Below are positions 57,031 through 64,000 of a DNA stretch of 64,000 bases, piece after piece. How positions within the stretch are numbered: the stretch's first letter is position 1; the number at the start of each line of letters is the position of its first letter. The translations under genes and the position numbers were made by a program. The stretch is from the NCBI GenBank assembly GCA_028284365.1, contig JANQRW010000059.1, positions 1 to 64,000 of the forward strand, given 5' to 3'. This DNA comes from Marinicella sp. (lineage in GTDB: Bacteria; Pseudomonadota; Gammaproteobacteria; Xanthomonadales; Marinicellaceae). The notes below the pieces were generated by a model. It worked only from the letters and a program-made list of their open reading frames with translations, was not told the origin of the DNA and ran no database searches.

Positions 57031-58200
57031 TTATTTCACTTCATGGTTAAATTTTGTGAACGCAAAATACAATGCAACAACAGCCAAAGTATACAACGCC
57101 AACTGATGATTGATCACATCTTGTATGCCACCACCAAAATACATAAGTTTGTGTAAGGCATCCATCACCCAACCTGTTGGTAAAAATACAGCCAGTTTCT
57201 GCATCCACTCAGGCGCAACTTCAATCGGCCACCAACAACCACCCAAAGCTGCTAAAAACATCGAGACAATCACCGGGATACCATTAACTTGTCCTTCATT
57301 TTTAGCCAATGAACCCATCAAAACAGCAAAACCAGCACACGTGGCCGCCCAACTGAATAATAAGACAAATATCATGAGCCAATGCTCACCCCAATGAATC
57401 TTAAACAACAATGCACCCATAATCATGCCGTATATCAACTGACAAGTTGCCAACATCCACTTACCAACCCACTTACCAAAAATCAATTGTGATCGACTGA
57501 TCGGAGCTGCTGACAATCGTTTTAAGACCCCTGTTTTACGTTCTAAAAACAAGGCCAAAGCACCACTAGTCAAAGCAATCATCATGATGAACATAACCAA
57601 AATTCCAGGCACTGCTTGTTTAAAACCTGAAGGTATTTCTCGCTGCTCCCCGGCTTCAGACACATCAAGTGAAATGAGACGGGGGATCTCATTGGTCACT
57701 TGAAATTCAAAGTTTTGCCAATTTTCTGGTTGGATTTTTTTCAAAACCAATAAATCACCCAATGTTTGATAAATCGCTTTGTTGATTTTGAACTGGTGGT
57801 AATCACCACCCATGCCATCTGAATCAATGACGTACTGCATTTCTATTTCAGCACCAGCAGCCATTTGTACTTGCAAATTCTGGGGAACCCATAGCTGTCG
57901 GTCATAGTTATCAAATGACCATTTCTCTTTGTACAATGGCTGCGCCGGACTGAAAATACGCAAAGCATAATCTTCAGCTTCGAGTCGGTGCCGGATTTGT
58001 TTAAAAACCGGATCTTCCTGATCGCCCTCATACCAAACGGCCAATGTGCTAACCGTTCCGGAACCACCCCCAAAACCCTGAGTCGTGGTGCCAATAAAGG
58101 CAAAAAACACCAAAGGCATAACAAACAACCACACCAAAACCGTTTTGTCTTTCAAAGTGTAGAGGAAATCTTTATAAGCTATGAGCCAAACTTTTTTCAT
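57031..58200 (-). CDS. ABC-2 type exporter permease, second
   Basis: 389 residues. One N-terminal helix (KDKTVLVWLFVMPLVFFAFI) is followed by a large extracytoplasmic domain of about 150 residues, then five or six C-terminal helices with GVLKRLSAAPISRSQLIFGKW, the linker typical of ABC-2 permeases. It is probably one half of a heterodimeric exporter with the protein encoded immediately upstream (58211-59467), driven by the ATPase at 59470-60381. Last gene of that operon, 10 bp after its predecessor. Substrate unknown. Confidence 0.87.
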   Translation of the reverse strand: MKKVWLIAYKDFLYTLKDKTVLVWLFVMPLVFFAFIGTTTQGFGGGSGTVSTLAVWYEGDQEDPVFKQIRHRLEAEDYALRIFSPAQPLYKEKWSFDNYDRQLWVPQNLQVQMAAGAEIEMQYVIDSDGMGGDYHQFKINKAIYQTLGDLLVLKKIQPENWQNFEFQVTNEIPRLISLDVSEAGEQREIPSGFKQAVPGILVMFIMMIALTSGALALFLERKTGVLKRLSAAPISRSQLIFGKWVGKWMLATCQLIYGMIMGALLFKIHWGEHWLMIFVLLFSWAATCAGFAVLMGSLAKNEGQVNGIPVIVSMFLAALGGCWWPIEVAPEWMQKLAVFLPTGWVMDALHKLMYFGGGIQDVINHQLALYTLAVVALYFAFTKFNHEVK

Positions 58201-58210
58201 TGGTAACTCC

Positions 58211-59467
58211 TCAAACCTTGTGGATCAATTTTTTAATTAACTGCCGATCGAACAACCATAACACCAGCAACATAGCCAGACCAAGCACCAGCGGCACTGT
58301 CATGGCAACAACCATCCCCTCTCCTCGAATCAACCAATCCTTTAAACCAGTCAACAAAAAACCATTGGGCAAGAAATTACCAATAGCTGCCAACCAATCA
58401 GGCATGCTTTCCATTGGGAAAAAACTCCCCCCCAACATCAACAGAGGAAATGTGGTGGCATTAACAATGATATTCGCCACTTTCATACTTGGCATCATTA
58501 ACGCCAAAGTCACAAACAACAAATAAATAACCAAACCAGAAAAAACCAACCAGAGGATCACCACCGGCATTTTTGCCCAGGGCAAAGCAAAATACCAAGC
58601 ACCAAGCACGCCGAGCACTGATACAATCAAAGTAAAGATTGCCACCGCCCCAAACACCTGGCCATTGAAGTAATCATTTAACCCGGATGGCGCTGCTGAT
58701 AACCTTGGGATGACACCATTTTTGGCATCATCCCAGATTGCGATAGCTAATGAGTTCCCAGCAAATATCAAGGCCATAAATATGGCCCCAGGAAACATCA
58801 ACAAACCAAATGTCAGCGGTATACCATCACCATCCTCAACCACTTCTTCGACGGCTTTTTCAACCACTTTAAGTTGAGGCGGGAATATGGTTTCTTCCAA
58901 GTTTTCAATTTGTTGCTTGATGCCCAGAGTTAAAGCCACCAAATCAGCATCATTAAACTTTTGTTGTTCCAGCATCGGTTTAAGCACATTAAATTCTTTT
59001 TCAAACACAATTTGAATGTAGGTTGCTGCATCAACCAACAGTTGCATCGAGGTTTCCACCAATTGTGGCAAAATACGCTGAGCTGGGTTTTTCACCAGCT
59101 TTAAGTCGGTGGGTTCATTACTCAAAAATGCTTCACCAAAACCGTTATCAATGGTTATCCAGGCACTTGCCTCACCTGCATCCATTAAGCGTTTTCCCTC
59201 ATCAAGTGAGACTTGTTTGGTGGTGAAAATTTCAGCCAACGGTCCTTGTGCAAAACCGCCAGTGATAAACTGTGATACCATCGAATCATCCAAGTCCGTA
59301 ACCAAGAGCCTGCCAGTTAATTTGCCACTGCCAGTCCCCGCCAATAAACTCATCAGAAACACAATAATCATTGGGATGGCCAACCAAGAAATCAAACCCC
59401 AGCGTTCCCTTATAACGCGTTTGATTCTTAAGCTAGCGACAGTGAAAGACATTTTACTTCGTGCCAT
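58211..59467 (-). CDS. ABC-2 type exporter permease, first
   Basis: 418 residues with the same layout as its downstream neighbour: N-terminal helix (WGLISWLAIPMIIVFLMSLL), a large periplasmic domain with acidic coiled stretch (EEVVEDGDGIP), then C-terminal helices with GVIPRLSAAPSGLNDYF and GSFFPMESMPDWLAAIGNFLP. Both permeases end similarly, which suggests gene duplication and a heterodimer. It begins 2 bp after the ATPase stop. Confidence 0.87.
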   Translation of the reverse strand: MARSKMSFTVASLRIKRVIRERWGLISWLAIPMIIVFLMSLLAGTGSGKLTGRLLVTDLDDSMVSQFITGGFAQGPLAEIFTTKQVSLDEGKRLMDAGEASAWITIDNGFGEAFLSNEPTDLKLVKNPAQRILPQLVETSMQLLVDAATYIQIVFEKEFNVLKPMLEQQKFNDADLVALTLGIKQQIENLEETIFPPQLKVVEKAVEEVVEDGDGIPLTFGLLMFPGAIFMALIFAGNSLAIAIWDDAKNGVIPRLSAAPSGLNDYFNGQVFGAVAIFTLIVSVLGVLGAWYFALPWAKMPVVILWLVFSGLVIYLLFVTLALMMPSMKVANIIVNATTFPLLMLGGSFFPMESMPDWLAAIGNFLPNGFLLTGLKDWLIRGEGMVVAMTVPLVLGLAMLLVLWLFDRQLIKKLIHKV

Positions 59468-59469
59468 GG

Positions 59470-60381
59470 TCAGTCTCTTAACTCACGGCCTGTTAACTTA
59501 ATGAACAGACTTTCTAAGTTTGCTTGCTGGACAGCCGTTTGTTTAACTTGATCGGCCTCAAACCGTGCCAAAATATCTGATAGCTGAGCTGCTGCATTTT
59601 CAGCCATAAAGCGAATGCTGTTATCCTGCCACTCAATCAGTTCAAATTCTGCAATAACAGCTTCATCTGTTAGAGAAAAATCACCCTGTAAGGTTATCAA
59701 GTCTTTCTCACCCAACTGGCTGCGTAATTCATCAACTGTGCCTTGGGCAATTATTTTTCCATGATCAACGATGGCTAAACGATCACACAAGCGCTCCGCT
59801 TCTTCCATGTAGTGTGTGGTGTACAACACCGCTGTACCTTGTGTTTTCAATGCTTCAACGGCGTTCAGTAAATGTTCCCTTGATTGCGGGTCAACACCCA
59901 CTGTAGGCTCATCTAATAACAACGCCTGGGGTTTGTGCAATATGGCACAAGCAAAATTAAGGCGCCTTTTCATGCCACCTGAATAAGTACTGACTAAATC
60001 CTTGGCTCTGGATTCCAAACCGACTTGTTGTAAAACTTCAGTGATGCGCTGTTGTAATTCAGCCCCCGAAAGTCCGTAGGCTTGTCCCCAGAAATTTAAG
60101 TTTTCTAGGGCATTTAAATCTTCGTAAATGGCCAAATCCTGTGGCACCAAGCCCAAGGAAGTTTTGGCCTGAATTGGCTCACCCATAACCGAATGATTGT
60201 TGATGAAAACTTCACCAACCGTTGGCTTTAGCAAACCTGAAATGCAGTTGATGGTGGTGGATTTTCCAGCACCGTTGGGGCCTAATAAGCCAAATATTTC
60301 TCCCGCTTGTACTTCAAAACTGATGTCCTCAGCCGCAGTGAAATCGCCATAATTCTTAGATAATGACTGTATTTTTATCAT
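59470..60381 (-). CDS. ABC exporter ATPase (NatA/CcmA-like)
   Basis: 303 residues. Walker [16 protein letters not shown], signature [15 protein letters not shown] and Walker [17 protein letters not shown] are complete, with the Q-loop in [11 protein letters not shown] and the H-loop in [16 protein letters not shown]-terminal 70-residue extension is usual in this drug/natrium-exporter group. First gene of a three-gene reverse operon with two ABC-2 permeases. Export of a drug, lipid or ion is likely; no specific substrate is indicated. Confidence 0.92.
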   Translation of the reverse strand: MIKIQSLSKNYGDFTAAEDISFEVQAGEIFGLLGPNGAGKSTTINCISGLLKPTVGEVFINNHSVMGEPIQAKTSLGLVPQDLAIYEDLNALENLNFWGQAYGLSGAELQQRITEVLQQVGLESRAKDLVSTYSGGMKRRLNFACAILHKPQALLLDEPTVGVDPQSREHLLNAVEALKTQGTAVLYTTHYMEEAERLCDRLAIVDHGKIIAQGTVDELRSQLGEKDLITLQGDFSLTDEAVIAEFELIEWQDNSIRFMAENAAAQLSDILARFEADQVKQTAVQQANLESLFIKLTGRELRD

Positions 60382-60519
60382 TTTTTTGCCATGTTTTTGT
60401 GTTTAAAGAGCTTCCAGCCTATTCCAAAGATCAGGCCATGATCTCGCTCATATGTTTTTAACTATTATAAAAGCAAAATGTTACAATATGAACCAACTTA
60501 ATTTGAGTCTTACATTCCC

Positions 60520-60810
60520 TTGAAGTGGTTGAATATCATATTGGCGATACTGATTCTTTGGGCCTTGTTCCAACAGCAGTTTGGCGATGGCGGTAGAAAA
60601 GAATTGCGAGAAAAACAAATCTTACTTGAAAACCAACAAGCAGAAATAGAAAAACTCAAACAACGCAATGAACAATTAGCTGCCGAAGTAGCCAGCTTAA
60701 AAACAGGGCTGGATGCCATCGAAGAACGGGCGCGCGCTGAATTAGGGATGATCAAGGACGGTGAAACCTTCATCCAAGTCATCAACAAATCTGATCAAGA
60801 TGGTAACTGA
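60520..60810 (+). CDS. ftsB: Cell division protein FtsB
   Basis: 96 residues, TTG start (an in-frame TAA lies 21 bp upstream and no ATG precedes the anchor). One N-terminal helix (KWLNIILAILILWALF) is followed by a coiled-coil (KQILLENQQAEIEKLKQRNEQLAAEV) and the FtsB end ERARAELGMIKDGETFIQV. It forms the periplasmic FtsQLB complex of the divisome. It overlaps ispD by 11 bp. The eno gene that commonly precedes it is absent; an ABC operon faces away instead. Confidence 0.93.
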   Translation: MKWLNIILAILILWALFQQQFGDGGRKELREKQILLENQQAEIEKLKQRNEQLAAEVASLKTGLDAIEERARAELGMIKDGETFIQVINKSDQDGN

Positions 60811-61519
60811 TTCAAACAACCAGGTTCATGTCATCATAGTCGCCGCCGGCATTGGCAGTCGTTTTCAAAGCAGCTGTGATAGCCAACAAAATATCCCCAA
60901 ACAATATGCCTTGATTGATGACAAACCGGTCTTGTGGCACACCATCAATGCCTTCAACCAGATTGATGTTTTCGATATCACTGTAGTCTTACACCCCAAT
61001 GATGTTTTTTGGCCCAAGTTTGATTTTACCGGCTTTAAACACGCCATTCATACCAGTGTTGGTGGCATTGACAGACATGACTCAGTCCGTAACGGCCTGT
61101 TGTCACTGTCTCCTGAGAACAACAACTGGATTTTGGTACATGATGCAGCACGACCTTGTGTCAGCCCAAAAGAGATCAATGACCTGGTCCAGACTTGTGT
61201 GCTCAAACAGCAAGGTGGTTTATTAGCCAAGCCACTCAGTGACACCGTAAAAATGTCAAACAATAAACAAACTGTCGCTAAAACCATTAATCGAAATACT
61301 TTATTCGCTGCCTTAACGCCACAAATGTTTCGCCGCAAAGACTTACTGCAAGCACTCACCCTGTTCGAAGCCGACAGCATCACCGATGAATCATCTGCCT
61401 TGGAAGCACAAGGCCAACAACCGTTGATGGTCATGGGCAAATCAAGTAACATTAAAATCACCGAATTTGAAGACTTGGCCTTGGCCCAATTTATCCTTAA
61501 ACAACAGGGGAGAATTTGA
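60800..61519 (+). CDS. ispD: 2-C-methyl-D-erythritol 4-phosphate cytidylyltransferase
   Basis: 239 residues from the ATG at 60800; the track's 60761 start is inside ftsB. Third step of the MEP isoprenoid pathway. VIIVAAGIGSRF is the CTP-binding loop, KQYALIDDKPVLWHT and VHDAARPCVSP are conserved, and FAALTPQMFRRKDL is the usual TPQxF block. Overlaps ftsB by 11 bp and ispF by 1 bp, so the three are one translationally coupled unit. Confidence 0.96.
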   Translation: MVTDSNNQVHVIIVAAGIGSRFQSSCDSQQNIPKQYALIDDKPVLWHTINAFNQIDVFDITVVLHPNDVFWPKFDFTGFKHAIHTSVGGIDRHDSVRNGLLSLSPENNNWILVHDAARPCVSPKEINDLVQTCVLKQQGGLLAKPLSDTVKMSNNKQTVAKTINRNTLFAALTPQMFRRKDLLQALTLFEADSITDESSALEAQGQQPLMVMGKSSNIKITEFEDLALAQFILKQQGRI

Positions 61520-61992
61520 TGCGAATTGGCAGTGGTTTTGATGTACATGCTTTTGGCCCTGGAAATTTTGTCACATTGGGCAATGTTAAGATTCCTCATA
61601 AACATGGTTTTGTGGCACATTCAGACGGTGATGTTTTGATCCATGCCATTTGCGATGCCTTGCTCGGTGCCTGTGCGTTGGGAGACATCGGTCAGCATTT
61701 CCCCCCCTCAGAACCACAGTGGAAAGATTGTGACAGCGTTTTTTTCCTCAAGCGCTGCCAGCAGCTGATCCAACAACAAGGCTATGAAATTGGCAACATC
61801 GATTGCACCATCATAGCAGAAACCCCTAAGATCAAACCACACGCCAGCGCCATCCAGGCACGCCTTGCTGAAATTCTGGACACCACAAACAATCAAATCA
61901 GCATCAAAGCCACCACCACAGAAAAACTCGGCTTTACCGGTCGTGGTGAGGGCGTTGCTGCAGAGGTTGTTTGTTTATTACTCAAAAAGTGA
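61519..61992 (+). CDS. ispF: 2-C-methyl-D-erythritol 2,4-cyclodiphosphate synthase
   Basis: 157 residues, normal length. Asp8, His10 and His42 (GFDVHAF and LIHAICDALLG) are the metal ligands, and KATTTEKLGFTGRGEGVAA is the C-terminal signature. Fifth step of the MEP pathway. The start is the ATG at 61519, one codon inside the track's TTG. The 3' end overlaps the convergent SGNH gene by 15 bp. Confidence 0.97.
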   Translation: MRIGSGFDVHAFGPGNFVTLGNVKIPHKHGFVAHSDGDVLIHAICDALLGACALGDIGQHFPPSEPQWKDCDSVFFLKRCQQLIQQQGYEIGNIDCTIIAETPKIKPHASAIQARLAEILDTTNNQISIKATTTEKLGFTGRGEGVAAEVVCLLLKK

Positions 61993-62829
61993 TTTGTGAA
62001 TCGTATCAAAGCGAAATCTGAAATACTGATCAAAGGTATTTTGTACCAAGACATCATAACCCTCTGCGCCTAAATGAAAACAATCAATCACAAACCCAAC
62101 ATTGATTCGCATTGATTGAACAGGGCTGGGTAAGTCTAAATTGCCCGGCGGCAGTATTTCTCCCGGTTGTATGGGCGGATCGGCATCGACAAAGCCAAAA
62201 TAATTTTGCATTAAACCAAAATGGCTGACATGAAAAACTTTGGGGTTGGTTGATGCTGATGACGCGAAAGCCTGTTCAAATGACACCGCAACCGTATTCA
62301 ACTCCAGTGGCGCAGGATTCCCTAGGCTGTTGTGAAGATTGGCACAAATCAGCCCTGTAAAACCTCCTGTGGTGTCCTCAAAATTTGGGTAATCGTAAAA
62401 ACTCAACACAATCTCCATACCAATGTCATGGGCCAGGATATGATCAACCACTATTTGTAAGTCGATGATGATTTGATTCTGGATAGCAGTGACTTCCATC
62501 GGCATAGCAGCTGTACTCCACTGGTCCAGAAAATCATTGCCGCCTAAAGTCAGTTGCACGGTATCAATGGTTGGGTTGGCATTGAGGGCATCGGTGATCT
62601 TCTGTAACTCACTGGGCACGACCCAATCGCTGGCAGTTGAACCACTGATGGCCACATCATTTCCTAATGCAATAAATTGTGGATAATTACTGTCAGCAAA
62701 GACTTGGTTGTGAATACCATCATTCCATTGTTGTTCAGCCCAGCTGTCACCTACTATTAACACTTTGGTGGTTTGTGCCATCTGCTCAAATGGCAACAGC
62801 AATAAAATTATGGTTGCTATCTTTTTCAA
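61978..62829 (-). CDS. Secreted SGNH/GDSL hydrolase
   Basis: 283 residues with a signal peptide ending near QMAQ. Block I is VLIVGDSWAEQQW with the nucleophile Ser29 (GDSW instead of GDSL). The block III asparagine is in LTLGGNDFLDQW, and the block V Asp-x-x-His in DCFHLGAEGYDVL. It is a periplasmic or secreted esterase/lipase; acyl chain or sugar substrate unknown. Convergent with, and overlapping by 15 bp, ispF. Confidence 0.88.
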   Translation of the reverse strand: MKKIATIILLLLPFEQMAQTTKVLIVGDSWAEQQWNDGIHNQVFADSNYPQFIALGNDVAISGSTASDWVVPSELQKITDALNANPTIDTVQLTLGGNDFLDQWSTAAMPMEVTAIQNQIIIDLQIVVDHILAHDIGMEIVLSFYDYPNFEDTTGGFTGLICANLHNSLGNPAPLELNTVAVSFEQAFASSASTNPKVFHVSHFGLMQNYFGFVDADPPIQPGEILPPGNLDLPSPVQSMRINVGFVIDCFHLGAEGYDVLVQNTFDQYFRFRFDTIHKSLFE

Positions 62830-62908
62830 TCTAATAAACCCGCTGTTTTTATGCTTTTATTTGCTGTTACAATACGATTCATCACTCACATTGCCAATGT
62901 CTTTTTGT

Positions 62909-63277
62909 ATGTATATTATTGTAAAACAAATGCATGTCATATTGGTCATCATCAGCGTGGCTTTGTTTCAAGTGAGGTATTGGCGGATAAAATTCTTACA
63001 GCAGGAAACCAATAAACTCAGCAAAGTCATGCCCCATGTGGTCGATACACTTTTATTGATTGCGGGAGTTTCTCTGGCATGGCTGGGTGGATTTTCACCG
63101 TTTAATTCTCATTGGCTTTTGGTCAAAATAATTGCTGTGGTCGCCTACATTTTACTGGGCTTTATCGCCATGCGCAATGTTGGTTTAAAGCAGTGGCTTG
63201 CTTACCTATTGGCCACCATAATTGTACTTTATATCATGTCAGTGGCACATTTAAAAACAGTCTGGCCACTGCCATGA
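62909..63277 (+). CDS. SirB2-family membrane protein
   Basis: 122 residues from the ATG at 62909 (62897 is an alternative); the track start adds a leader that reads through the neighbour's upstream region. Four hydrophobic helices are seen, and VMPHVVDTLLLIAGVSLAWL is the family signature with the conserved His-Val-Val-Asp. SirB2 proteins are small inner-membrane proteins of poorly defined function, named from Salmonella invasion-gene expression. It overlaps folK by 4 bp (ATGA). Confidence 0.85.
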   Translation: MYIIVKQMHVILVIISVALFQVRYWRIKFLQQETNKLSKVMPHVVDTLLLIAGVSLAWLGGFSPFNSHWLLVKIIAVVAYILLGFIAMRNVGLKQWLAYLLATIIVLYIMSVAHLKTVWPLP

Positions 63278-63804
63278 GCCAATCACAACAGCACGTTTAT
63301 TATTTAGGCATTGGTAGCAACACCAATCGCCGCGAGAACATCCAATCCTGTTTGAATTATTTTTTAAACTCATTTACATTTTGTGAAATTTCACCGGTAT
63401 ATCGCTCTGCTGCCTTTGGCTTTAAAGGGCCTGATTTTTTTAATCTTGTGACAAAAATTCAAACGGCATTCAAGCCCAGTGACTTAAAATTTTGGACCCA
63501 ACAAATTGAAAACATCCATGGCCGAGACCGTTCTAAACCACGTTACTCAAATCGCACCTTGGACATAGACTTGTTGCTTTGTGATGATCTGGTTATTGAT
63601 GACGGCTTTGTACAAATTCCCAGGCGTGAAATTTTAAAGCGACCTTATGTATTGAAACCCTTACAAGATTTAGCACCTGACCTGATTCATCCCTTGGTAC
63701 AAAAAAGGCTTGTCAACTTATGGCAAGCCTTGATGGTTTCAAATCAATCCAGTCTTGAACTGGTTGATGATATTTTTACATATCAACGATGTCATCACCT
63801 ATGA
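63274..63804 (+). CDS. folK: Hydroxymethyldihydropterin pyrophosphokinase (HPPK)
   Basis: 176 residues from the ATG at 63274. LGIGSNTNRRENI is the N-terminal signature. FFNLVTKIQT and the catalytic loop GRDRSKPRYSNRTLDIDLLL, with its Asp-x-Asp magnesium ligands, are intact, followed by RPYVLKPLQDLAPD. It transfers pyrophosphate to 6-hydroxymethyl-dihydropterin in folate synthesis; FolE2 at 44797 serves the same pathway. Coupled to sirB2 by a 4-bp overlap. Its 3' end overlaps the convergent partial gene by 29 bp. Confidence 0.95.
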   Translation: MSQSQQHVYYLGIGSNTNRRENIQSCLNYFLNSFTFCEISPVYRSAAFGFKGPDFFNLVTKIQTAFKPSDLKFWTQQIENIHGRDRSKPRYSNRTLDIDLLLCDDLVIDDGFVQIPRREILKRPYVLKPLQDLAPDLIHPLVQKRLVNLWQALMVSNQSSLELVDDIFTYQRCHHL

Positions 63805-64000
63805 TTTCACCAACTTTAGCTGAATCTGCAACGAATAATTTAACCTTCTTCTTAAAGATTAAATCACCTTTAACCACCACATTCTTACCAATATAAACTT
63901 GAGGTACTTTTTTGTTGCTGTTGAACCAACCAGTGGATTTTTCAATAATGACATCACCACTGACTACAGTGCCTTCATCTAATTTGATGTTACCGTTTAC
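63776..64000 (-). CDS. Partial bactofilin-like / beta-helix polymer protein, C-terminal part
   Basis: Not in the ORF track because no start lies in the window. The reverse frame is open from the window edge to TAA at 63776-63778, 74 residues. VNGNIKLDEGTVVSGDVII, then VPQVYIGKNVVVKGDLIFKK and SAKVGEII show the regular strand-turn rhythm of bactofilins and similar right-handed beta-helix proteins. I recall C-terminal domains of this kind in putative cytoskeletal or secreted proteins of related bacteria. The N-terminal part is outside the window. Confidence 0.7.
   Translation of the reverse strand, partial: VNGNIKLDEGTVVSGDVIIEKSTGWFNSNKKVPQVYIGKNVVVKGDLIFKKKVKLFVADSAKVGEIIGDDIVDM

Overview
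The window reads as chromosome of an AT-leaning gammaproteobacterium, probably marine or from the Marinicella/Xanthomonadales neighbourhood. The grounds are class Ia NrdAB with duplicated ATP cones, FtsB-IspD-IspF, HemL, the YebC-type and YpfJ proteins, SirB2-FolK, a DedA-PAP2 fusion, and large secreted DUF11 and choice-of-anchor proteins. No rRNA, tRNA, CRISPR array or intact transposon was seen. The organism assignment is inference, not a search result.

Left edge, 1-3.4 kb: an accessory, partly decayed zone. It holds a broken HNH-nuclease start, two strongly structured intergenic elements (one with integron attC-like core sites), an orphan two-helix membrane protein, an AraC regulator with a VOC-fold protein, and a mutated partial duplicate of the orphan membrane-protein gene.

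Accessory island, 3.3-18.8 kb: the most interesting part. A forward cluster encodes an iron-type alcohol dehydrogenase, a TetR regulator, a coniferyl-aldehyde-dehydrogenase-like ALDH, an AhpD/CMD-fold protein, catalase-peroxidase KatG and a short-chain dehydrogenase. A second, paralogous TetR gene and a complete reverse-strand RND efflux operon (adaptor, pump, outer-membrane channel) follow. The promoters of the dehydrogenase cluster and the pump operon, 14 kb apart, share the same layout: an upstream TTTACA element, a GTCAA-N7-TTGAC dyad that contains the -35, and 35-36 bp later a GTTTACATAT palindrome near the predicted +1. I read this as one regulon joining oxidation of reactive alcohols and aldehydes, peroxide defence and efflux, controlled by one or both TetR paralogues. 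A CxxC mini-protein and an LpxR-like lipid A deacylase are divergent from the pump.

Core and mixed regions: nrdA-nrdB (19-23.5 kb); a MATE exporter; an epimerase-YjjG pair; an OPT transporter with two small membrane partners; an unusual TolB-N/TolA-C-like protein; an octaheme cytochrome overlapping a DedA-PAP2-LssY protein whose phosphatase motifs look dead; hemL; a gamma-glutamyltranspeptidase homologue; two large secreted proteins; folE2; a MidA-type methyltransferase; a phosphopantetheinyl transferase; a PLD lipoprotein; a BtuCD/FecCD-type ABC pair; a lone GspE/PilB-type ATPase; a glutamine amidotransferase; a YebC-family protein; a RidA-like protein lacking the catalytic arginine; YpfJ; an ABC-2 exporter; ftsB-ispD-ispF; an SGNH hydrolase; sirB2-folK; and at the right edge a partial beta-helix, bactofilin-like gene missing from the ORF track.

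Two copies of one composite intergenic repeat (about 129 and 228 bp) lie at 23.8 and 30.1 kb in opposite orientation. Each abuts or forms the 3' end of a gene. A perfect inverted pair of DnaA boxes lies at 44.5 kb.
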